Origin: Clostridiales bacterium
GTDB lineage: Bacteria; Bacillota; Clostridia; Oscillospirales; Butyricicoccaceae
Direction: 5' to 3'
Length of the DNA: 11,259 bases
Assembly: GCA_026419635.1 (NCBI GenBank)
Contig: JANZZB010000040.1
Location: 1-11,259 of the forward strand
In this document: positions 7,075 through 11,259 of the stretch, in pieces
Position numbering within the stretch: position 1 is the first letter of the stretch
How the letters are laid out: each line of letters starts with the position of its first letter
Made by a program: the position numbers and the translations under genes
Notes under the pieces: model-generated
What the model was told of the DNA's origin: nothing
Databases searched by the model: none
What the model saw: the letters and a program-made list of their open reading frames with translations, nothing else

Positions 7075-7818
7075 ATGCTCCTAATTGATGGCCTTTGTAA
7101 AACGTATGAAAATTACGGAAATAGCGGGCGGCTTGAAGTGCTTGACCACATCGACATGAAAGCAGAAACCGGGGAATTTGTTTCCATTATCGGTCCATCC
7201 GGATGCGGCAAAAGCACAATCTTCAATTTGCTTTGCGGTATTGAAGAAAAAAGCGAGGGCATAGTTACAATTGACGGATGTCCAGCTAAGCCAGCGTCAT
7301 TTTCATATATGCAGCAAAGAGATTTGTTAATGGATTGGAAGCGCATATGGGAAAACATTTCGCTTCCATTAAAACTTCGCGGCGTTTCAAAAAAAGATGC
7401 AAAAAAAATAATAGAAAAACAAAGTGAACTCTACGGATTATCGGGATTTGAAAATGCTTGGCCGATAGAACTTTCCGGTGGAATGAGACAAAGGGCCGCA
7501 TTTTTTAGAACAATGTTATCAGAAGGGAATATTATGCTTCTGGATGAGCCGTTTGCATCTATTGACGCTTTAAATCGTGAACGGCTTCAGGAATGGCTAA
7601 TGGATGTGTTATCCCGCGAGAAAAGGACGGTGTTGCTCGTTACGCATTCTGTCGACGAAGCGATATTTTTATCCGACAGGGTTTATGTTTTGACGGAACG
7701 TCCCGCTAAAGTAAAGTGTTGTTTTGATATCTCATTTGACCGGCCGCGAAAACGTGAACTGTTAACGGCTCCTGAATTTAACGAACTCAAAGCCGCTCTG
7801 CTTTCTAATCTTACTTAA
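7075..7818 (+). CDS. thiZ: ABC transporter ATPase, ThiZ-like
   Basis: A 247-residue nucleotide-binding subunit that energises the importer at the inner face of the membrane. All core motifs are intact: Walker A GPSGCGKST (40-48), Q-loop MQQRDLL (around 79-85), signature LSGGMRQR (133-140), Walker B IMLLDEP (153-159) with the D-loop ASID, and the H-loop histidine 191 in THSVDEA. It resembles the SsuB/TauB/ThiZ subgroup. The ATG at 7075 has AAGGAG (7061-7066) 8 bases upstream. It is the last gene of the riboswitch operon, 36 bases after the binding protein, and is followed by a strong terminator. Subunit assignment is firm; the thiamine-precursor specificity comes from the operon. Confidence 0.9.
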   Translation: MLLIDGLCKTYENYGNSGRLEVLDHIDMKAETGEFVSIIGPSGCGKSTIFNLLCGIEEKSEGIVTIDGCPAKPASFSYMQQRDLLMDWKRIWENISLPLKLRGVSKKDAKKIIEKQSELYGLSGFENAWPIELSGGMRQRAAFFRTMLSEGNIMLLDEPFASIDALNRERLQEWLMDVLSREKRTVLLVTHSVDEAIFLSDRVYVLTERPAKVKCCFDISFDRPRKRELLTAPEFNELKAALLSNLT

Positions 7819-7830
7819 AATTTTTTATAT

Positions 7831-7870
7831 AAATAAAACTCCTTACCTATGCTTGTAAGGAGTTTTATTT
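7831..7870. terminator. Terminator after the thi uptake operon
   Basis: Perfect 16-bp stem (7831-7846 with 7855-7870) and an eight-base loop. The stem has an AAATAAAA/TTTTATTT foot, so it supplies its own U-rich tail and could work in both directions. Confidence 0.92.
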
Positions 7871-7928
7871 ATAGTTGATTATGTTTATGATAAATATGAT
7901 ATGATAAGGATGCAAATGGAGGTGCAAA

Positions 7929-8387
7929 ATGGAAGTACATGAATATTTTATGGCAAAAGCACTGGAACTTGCAAAAAAAGCATATCAGATCGGGGAAGTG
8001 CCGGTTGGCTGTGTGATCATTCGAGACGGTAAAATAATAGGCCAAGGATATAACCGCAGAGAAAGTCAAAAAAATGCTCTTCTTCACGCGGAGATAGAAG
8101 CAATCAATGAAGCTTGCACGAACGCAGGGAGCTGGAGACTGTCGGGCTGCGCAATTTATGTAACATTGGAACCATGCCCGATGTGTGCGGGCGCGATCAT
8201 CAACGCTCGGATCGGACAAGTTTTTTTCGGTTCAAGAGATAAAAACTTTGGAGCCTGCGGCGGTGTTCTTAATCTTTTTGAGGAAAATTTTCACCATAAG
8301 CCGGCGATCATCGGAGGTATTTTGGAAACGGAGTGTACTGGCTTAATAAAAGACTTTTTTGCAAATATTAGGAAAAGTGAGGGGTAA
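7929..8387 (+). CDS. tadA: tRNA-specific adenosine deaminase
   Basis: TadA deaminates A34 to inosine in the anticodon of tRNA-Arg(ACG). The 152-residue protein has the zinc-dependent deaminase motifs HAEIEAI (His53 ligand, Glu55 proton shuttle) and PCPMCAGAI (Cys83 and Cys86 ligands). It also has the N-terminal EVPVGCVIIRDGKIIGQGYN segment and the RDKNFGACGG loop typical of TadA rather than of cytosine or guanine deaminases. The length is normal. The ATG at 7929 follows GGAGGTG (7918-7924). Upstream, TTGATT (7875-7880) and TATGAT (7900-7905) could form its own promoter, though the 19-base spacing is long. It is separated from its neighbours by terminators, so it is probably transcribed alone. 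The call is firm. Confidence 0.97.
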   Translation: MEVHEYFMAKALELAKKAYQIGEVPVGCVIIRDGKIIGQGYNRRESQKNALLHAEIEAINEACTNAGSWRLSGCAIYVTLEPCPMCAGAIINARIGQVFFGSRDKNFGACGGVLNLFEENFHHKPAIIGGILETECTGLIKDFFANIRKSEG

Positions 8388-8409
8388 AAAATCAGTTATA
8401 AGCTAAATT

Positions 8410-8465
8410 TGATGATTATTTAATACTTTCTTAATATATTTGATGCACTTTATTAATAATCATCA
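8410..8465. repeat. AT-rich inverted repeat downstream of tadA
   Basis: TGATGATTATT (8410-8420) and its exact complement (8455-8465) pair. Continuing inward with AATA/TATT and one bulged T gives about 15 base pairs around a loop of roughly 25 bases. No U tract follows. It may be part of the tadA 3' region; function unknown. Confidence 0.6.
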
Positions 8466-8522
8466 TTTATTATAAGAGTATAAAATTAATCATCTTCTTA
8501 CTCCCCTCCTATAAATAAAAGT

Positions 8523-8559
8523 AATGAAAGACGGTCGGTCGGGCCGTCTTTCATTTTTT
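8523..8559 (+). terminator. Rho-independent terminator
   Basis: Perfect 12-bp stem AATGAAAGACGG (8523-8534) with CCGTCTTTCATT (8544-8555), nine-base loop and a five-T tail. It is 135 bases past the tadA stop and is the first convincing terminator for that transcript. Confidence 0.9.
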
Positions 8560-8594
8560 AAACTCCCGAAACAGGTCCCAGGGCAATCTATTGG

Positions 8595-8620
8595 CAAATG
8601 CGATTCGAAAATCGCATTTG
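8595..8620. repeat. Isolated 10-bp palindromic stem
   Basis: CAAATGCGAT (8595-8604) pairs perfectly with ATCGCATTTG (8611-8620) around TCGAAA. It is followed by TTCAGTGGAC. The hairpin at 4563-4585 has a similar 3' flank (TTTTGTCCAGTG against ATTTGTTCAGTG), hinting at a shared dispersed repeat. Confidence 0.55.
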
Positions 8621-8681
8621 TTCAGTGGACATTATATAATTTTTAAAAAAATGAAAGCTAATTAATGCTAACAATCAAAAA

Positions 8682-8822
8682 TATGGTATAATAACCCAAA
8701 GCGGTTATTATACCGGATTTTATGTCCCGTCGGCTCTCCGCTCTGCGGAAACTGCCGAAGTTGGACATCATACCATAAACGCAAAGTGCTTATGGTATAA
8801 TGAAGCAAATTTATGGTAAAAT
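8682..8822 (+). promoter_or_regulatory. Three-hairpin upstream region with three extended -10-like motifs
   Basis: TATGGTATAAT occurs at 8682-8692 and 8791-8801, and TATGGTAAAAT at 8812-8822. Each has a TGN-TATAAT-type extended -10 but no convincing -35. Three stems surround them: 8685-8696 with 8703-8714 (12 perfect pairs), a central GC-rich stem-loop (8722-8727 with 8763-8768, plus 8730-8734 with 8754-8758 and 8738-8741 with 8745-8748), and 8770-8778 with 8790-8798. The copy at 8791 or 8812 is well placed to start the nitroreductase mRNA. Function is inferred. Confidence 0.5.
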
Positions 8823-8855
8823 ATCAAATTATATGAAGAAAAGAGTGATATCGCT

Positions 8856-9398
8856 ATGGAGTTTTCTGAATTAATTATAAAACGGGAGAGTTGCCGTGAT
8901 TACTGTGATAAAAAAGTTCCGCGGGAAAAGCTGGTTGCGTTAATTGACGCTGCACGTTTATCACCGTCAGCCTGCAACAGCCAACCATGGCGTTTTATCG
9001 TTGTGGATGATTCGGATAAAACAGAAAAATTAAAAGAATATTTGTACGATGAAAAGTCTGGGACGAATCGACACGCTTTTCAGGTTCCCGCTTTTATCGT
9101 AGAAATTGAGACACATGCAAAACTGAAGCAGAGAGCAGAAGAACTGTACGGAACTCAGCATTATGCCCAGATGGATATCGGTTCCGTAACGGCATACCTA
9201 ACCCTTAAGGCGGCTGATATGGGGCTTTCAACTTGTATTATGGGTGTATTTGATGAGGAAAAAGTGAAAAAGTTATTATCAATACCAGATGAGCTAAAAA
9301 TTCGTCTTATAATAGCAGTAGGCTATTCAAAGACTCCCGATATTCATCCTAAAAAGAGAAAAAATCTGGAAGACATAGTTAGCTACAATCAATTTTAA
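8856..9398 (+). CDS. Nitroreductase-family FMN flavoprotein
   Basis: A 180-residue protein of the FMN-dependent nitroreductase superfamily, small-form subgroup. It shows the N-terminal flavin phosphate contact RESCRDY, the hallmark LIDAARLSPSACNSQPWRF, a DIGSVTAYLTLKAADMGLST helix with CIMGVFDEEKVKKLL, and the C-terminal AVGYSKTPDI strand with a basic KKRKN segment. Members dimerise and use NAD(P)H to reduce quinones, nitro compounds or other acceptors. The real substrate cannot be told. The ATG at 8856 has only a weak purine-rich site (GAAGAAAAGAG, 8835-8845). It appears to be a single-gene unit with its own promoter region and a terminator a few bases after the stop. No redox partner gene is adjacent. 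Confidence 0.92.
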   Translation: MEFSELIIKRESCRDYCDKKVPREKLVALIDAARLSPSACNSQPWRFIVVDDSDKTEKLKEYLYDEKSGTNRHAFQVPAFIVEIETHAKLKQRAEELYGTQHYAQMDIGSVTAYLTLKAADMGLSTCIMGVFDEEKVKKLLSIPDELKIRLIIAVGYSKTPDIHPKKRKNLEDIVSYNQF

Positions 9399-9404
9399 TA
9401 AAAA

Positions 9405-9436
9405 CAAAGGGAGGGCGGAATGAACCGCCCTCTTTG
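9405..9436. terminator. Terminator after the nitroreductase gene, probably bidirectional
   Basis: GAGGGCGG (9411-9418) pairs with CCGCCCTC (9425-9432), extended by CAAAG/CTTTG with one bulged G. The + strand tail is TTTGATTTATAT. On the - strand the hairpin is followed by a stronger U tract (complement of 9393-9404), so it may also stop transcripts from the opposite direction. Confidence 0.82.
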
Positions 9437-9486
9437 ATTTATATTACAGCAAAGAGCATGCGTGTCTATATTTGCCGGATGATTAG

Positions 9487-9527
9487 CAAACAAAAAGGTC
9501 CCTCCCTTAATTTTAGGGGTGGACCTT
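9487..9527 (-). terminator. Minus-strand terminator after tepA-ylzJ
   Basis: Read on the - strand, AAGGTCC and GGACCTT (9521-9527 with 9495-9501) form a stem with a further CCC/GGG pairing inside, followed by a T-rich tail (TTTTTGTTTG). It lies 32 bases past the ylzJ-like stop codon. Confidence 0.75.
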
Positions 9528-9558
9528 CGCTATAGAAACCTTTGAGAAGTTGAATTTT

Positions 9559-9735
9559 TTATAGAGTATATTTTAAGTACGCTTTCAGGTCGGTAGTAAT
9601 AATACGGTTTCTTTTAAGATTTCCATAGGCATCTCCACGATATTCAATAAGAATCCCATTTTCCATACGAAACTGCGGCTCAGGATATTTATAGCCGCAG
9701 AGATCATCATAAGCTATTTGGGTGTATAGCGTCAT
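9559..9735 (-). CDS. ylzJ: YlzJ-like small protein
   Basis: A 58-residue ORF on the - strand, starting [14 protein letters not shown] and containing [15 protein letters not shown] and [11 protein letters not shown] before its TAA stop. The M-x-L-Y-T start, the I-x-Y-E/D segment and the ending after a T-D-x-x-A-Y-L block fit the YlzJ-like family, whose function is unknown. In Bacillus this gene directly follows tepA, and the same order occurs here, which strengthens the call. Its ATG lies within the last 29 bases of tepA in another frame. GGAGG (complement of 9746-9750, inside tepA) stands 10 bases before it, so translation is likely coupled to tepA. There is no signal peptide or membrane segment. 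A minus-strand terminator follows. The similarity is from memory of the family and is less certain than the gene's reality. Confidence 0.78.
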   Translation of the reverse strand: MTLYTQIAYDDLCGYKYPEPQFRMENGILIEYRGDAYGNLKRNRIITTDLKAYLKYTL

Positions 9736-10429
9736 TTTGCGTGTTCCTCCGTTCTTGAATCATTTGATGAAGGCATTCAATTGCATCGGAAAGCCCTCCT
9801 ATTTGATCAATTAGACCGAGACTAACCGCTTCATCCCCATAAATAACTGTTCCGACATCACTGACAAGTTGTCCTGTTTTTAGCATCAAATCACGAAATT
9901 TTTGCGCACCGATATTGGAATTTGCCGTCACAAAGTCGATGATACGTTCCTGTATTTTTTCAAAATAGGTAAATGTCTGAGGCACGCCAATGACGACTCC
10001 ATTTAACCGTACAGGATGAATCGTCATGGAAGCGGTCGGAGCAATGAAAGAACGCATGGCCGAGACCGCAAGAGGAACGCCGATAGAATGGCCCCCGCCC
10101 AAAACAAGTGAAACCGTCGGAGTTTTCATACCTGCAATGAGTTCTGCTATTGCAAGACCAGCTTCGACATCGCCTCCCATTGTATTTAGAAGGATTAATA
10201 GTCCGTCAATCTCATCGCTTTCTTCAATGGCGGCAAGCTGCGGCATGACATGTTCATATTTCGTCGTTTTATTTTGGGGAGGAAGAATAACGTGCCCTTC
10301 GATCTGCCCTACAATTGTAATACAATGAAGCGATCCTCGGGAATTTTTCGTTGTGATGGAAGAAAAATTGTTAATTGTTTCTTCCGGCATTTGAATTTCG
10401 TCGAGGTTTTTTTCATTTTCACTGCTCAA
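9707..10429 (-). CDS. tepA: ClpP-like serine peptidase, TepA/ClpP class
   Basis: A 240-residue cytoplasmic protein with a ClpP fold. An acidic, low-complexity N-terminus (about 1-30) precedes the core: [27 protein letters not shown] (oxyanion-strand region), the nucleophile Ser115 in [14 protein letters not shown] and His138 in [13 protein letters not shown]. These match TepA (translocation-enhancing protein) and other ClpP-family relatives; it is not the standard ClpP, which has a different serine motif (GxAASMG). The start is a TTG directly after an in-frame TAA. GGTGA lies 7 bases upstream and fits the GGTGA end of the anti-SD match. An ATG 13 codons in lacks a ribosome binding site. The ylzJ-like gene overlaps the 3' end. 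In Bacillus this pair lies by spoIIIE; no such gene is visible here. Its substrate is unknown. Confidence 0.85.
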   Translation of the reverse strand: MSSENEKNLDEIQMPEETINNFSSITTKNSRGSLHCITIVGQIEGHVILPPQNKTTKYEHVMPQLAAIEESDEIDGLLILLNTMGGDVEAGLAIAELIAGMKTPTVSLVLGGGHSIGVPLAVSAMRSFIAPTASMTIHPVRLNGVVIGVPQTFTYFEKIQERIIDFVTANSNIGAQKFRDLMLKTGQLVSDVGTVIYGDEAVSLGLIDQIGGLSDAIECLHQMIQERRNTQNDAIHPNSL

Positions 10430-10748
10430 TTAACTGTCACCACATTTCGCTTTTCTAACGTCCTTTTATTTTGCACAATAAAATACATTTGATACTTAAA
10501 GAAAACGACTTGTTAAAAAAATGAGTTTTTATATTCTAATAAAAATATGCACATTTTTTACTAAACATAAGTAAAAAGTGTTGTATTTCAATGTAATGGC
10601 ATGCTAAATATATTGAAAATCTTGTCCTACTAAGAAAAGGATATTGAAAAACGTATTTTAAATATTAAAATGAAATTATGATCCAACTTTGTATATTAAC
10701 CCAATATTTATTTCTTAACTATAAATTTGTGTTTTTAGGGGAACGACA
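10430..10748. other. 319-bp AT-rich divergent intergenic region
   Basis: This lies between divergent tepA and the small ORF. It contains a short inverted repeat TTTTTAC/GTAAAAA (10555-10561 with 10571-10577) and a promoter-like pair TTGAAA (10644-10649) 16 bases from TAAAAT (10666-10671) pointing toward the small ORF and the serine dehydratase gene. No clear tepA promoter could be picked. No gene is credible here. Confidence 0.55.
10644..10671 (+). promoter_or_regulatory. Candidate promoter for the small ORF and serine dehydratase gene
   Basis: TTGAAA (10644-10649), 16-base spacer, TAAAAT (10666-10671). Five of six bases in each box match the housekeeping consensus, though the surrounding DNA is very AT-rich and chance matches are common. 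Confidence 0.4.
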
Positions 10749-10886
10749 TTGTTGATTTTTTTGTTGAGAGAGAAAGTATATAAAGGCAATTACACTATTG
10801 ACAAACGTAACCCCGATAAAGAAGCTTATCTTTATCTGTATTACCATGAAACTCAAAGAATCCCTCGCGACTTAATCCGATGGTAA
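10749..10886 (+). CDS. Unrecognised 45-residue small protein
   Basis: I do not recognise this protein. The ORF begins with tandem TTG codons (10749 and 10752) and ends at TAA (10884-10886). AGGGGAA (10737-10743) stands at a normal distance before it. The predicted product is highly polar and tyrosine-rich after a short hydrophobic start: LLREKVYKGNYTIDK, then NPDKEAYLYLYYHETQR and a C-terminal DLIRW. The regular mix of charged and aromatic residues is unlike random AT-rich DNA and suggests real coding sequence. It is 39 bases before the serine dehydratase start and may be co-transcribed. It could be a regulator, a small accessory protein, or the last remnant of a larger decayed gene; an in-frame TAA at 10722-10724 blocks any longer reading. 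Confidence 0.45.
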   Translation: MLIFLLREKVYKGNYTIDKRNPDKEAYLYLYYHETQRIPRDLIRW

Positions 10887-10925
10887 TGCTATAGATAAAA
10901 ATAATTTCTTAAGGAGGCATTTTTA

Positions 10926-11259
10926 ATGCAACAGCCTGCCAGTATATTTAATGATGTAATAGGTCCAGTTATGATCGGTCCATCAAGCTCCCACACCGCG
11001 GCCTCTGTCCGTATTGGACAGTTGATCCGCCAGATGACAAACGGCGACCCCAGAAAAGTCTTATTTGAATTTTCACAGACGGGTGTCATTGCTCACACTT
11101 ACCATGGGCAAGGGTCTGACTTTGGCTTGTCGGGCGGACTTTTGGGGTACAAAACTGACGATAAGCGTATCGTTCCCTCATTAAAAGAAGCGGCTGATAA
11201 AGGTATTGATATTGCCTTCTCAATTGTTAAGGAGGATTTTGCTACCGTTAGCCTATACC
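10926..11259 (+). CDS. sdaAB: L-serine dehydratase beta-type domain, 3'-truncated by the window edge
   Basis: Iron-sulfur L-serine ammonia-lyase converts L-serine to pyruvate and ammonia in the cytoplasm. The 111 visible residues match the start of the beta domain: FNDVIGPVMIGPSSSHTAAS with the conserved GPSSSHT motif, then VRIGQLIRQ, HTYHGQGSDFGLSGGLLGY and EAADKGIDIAF. The ATG at 10926 has a near-perfect AAGGAGG (10911-10917) 8 bases upstream. The cysteine ligands of the 4Fe-4S cluster lie in the alpha part, which is not in the window. It therefore cannot be told whether this is a separate beta subunit (sdaAB) or a fused single-chain enzyme. A role in another reaction of the same fold, such as cysteine desulfidation, is possible but less likely. 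Confidence 0.9.
   Translation, partial: MQQPASIFNDVIGPVMIGPSSSHTAASVRIGQLIRQMTNGDPRKVLFEFSQTGVIAHTYHGQGSDFGLSGGLLGYKTDDKRIVPSLKEAADKGIDIAFSIVKEDFATVSLY

Larger units (their letters stand above)
8388..8855. other. 468-bp gap between tadA and the nitroreductase gene, rich in inverted repeats
   Basis: No credible gene lies here on either strand. It holds an AT-rich inverted repeat (8410-8465), a strong terminator (8523-8559), a palindrome with a 10-bp stem (8595-8604 with 8611-8620), and a group of three hairpins with repeated -10-like motifs (8682-8822). These are listed separately. The position expected for an SRP RNA after tadA in some Bacillota shows no recognisable one. Confidence 0.7.

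Noticed and set aside
8478..8510. Strong AGGAGGGG-like site on the minus strand followed by an ATG
   Set aside because: The frame stops after seven codons (MINFILL), with no promoter visible. Probably chance; a leader peptide cannot be excluded.
8388..8640. SRP RNA (ffs) or other known ncRNA downstream of tadA
   Set aside because: No GGTGCTGTTT-type or Alu/S-domain features are present; the region is AT-rich with simple hairpins.
8682..8801. Invertible promoter (phase variation) from the TATGGTAT / ATACCATA inverted repeats
   Set aside because: The repeats are only 8-9 bp, the enclosed segment is very short, and no recombinase gene is nearby. A static promoter or element is simpler.
10798..10831. 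TTGACA inside the small ORF as a promoter for the serine dehydratase gene
   Set aside because: No acceptable -10 box lies 15-19 bases downstream; the only T-rich match is about 22 bases away.
10889..11089. 66-codon minus-strand ORF opposite the serine dehydratase gene
   Set aside because: It is a shadow of the well-supported plus-strand gene, with no ribosome binding site and no family features.

Overview
The window suggests a low-to-moderate GC member of the Bacillota, class Clostridia. An Oscillospirales-type relative is an inference from gene content and cannot be proved here. Supporting signs are strong GGAGG-type ribosome binding sites, frequent TTG and GTG starts, Rho-independent terminators with U tails, a Bacillota-style TPP riboswitch, and a TepA/YlzJ pair typical of spore-forming lineages. 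All genes read as chromosomal housekeeping or salvage functions. There is no transposase, CRISPR array, tRNA, rRNA or phage gene.

Region 1 (1-4431, + strand) is a tight cluster: the 3' part of glutamate racemase (murI), a DUF1934/YwiB-like protein, arginyl-tRNA synthetase (argS, TTG start) and a secreted S41 C-terminal processing peptidase with a C-terminal peptidoglycan-binding-like domain (TTG start). Gaps are 13, 26 and 42 bases, so they probably form one operon.

Region 2 (4432-5007) is non-coding. A terminator-type hairpin is present as two perfect 25-bp copies (4470-4494 and 4683-4707), and only the second has a U tract. The 188 bases between them fold into several hairpins and look like a small inserted or duplicated element. 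A TPP riboswitch (about 4852-4949) and its attenuator hairpin (4959-4994) follow.

Region 3 (5008-7818, + strand) is a TPP-controlled uptake operon: a thiamine-binding protein of the MTH1187/YkoF type, an ABC permease, an NMT1/THI5-like substrate-binding lipoprotein and an ABC ATPase. The last three match a ThiXYZ transporter for a thiamine pyrimidine precursor. A perfect 16-bp-stem terminator closes it.

Region 4 (7929-9398, + strand) holds tadA (tRNA adenosine deaminase) and a small nitroreductase-family protein. The roughly 470 bases between them carry a strong terminator, several hairpins and three copies of an extended -10-like motif.

Region 5 (9495-10429, - strand) holds tepA (ClpP-like serine peptidase) followed by an overlapping 58-residue ylzJ-like gene and a minus-strand terminator.

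Region 6 (10430-11259, + strand) is AT-rich DNA, then an unrecognised 45-residue small ORF with a ribosome binding site, then the start of an L-serine dehydratase gene cut by the window end.

Nothing here is a clearly new multi-gene system. The most interesting unexplained structures are the split terminator element, the three-hairpin region before the nitroreductase gene and the small ORF before the serine dehydratase gene.
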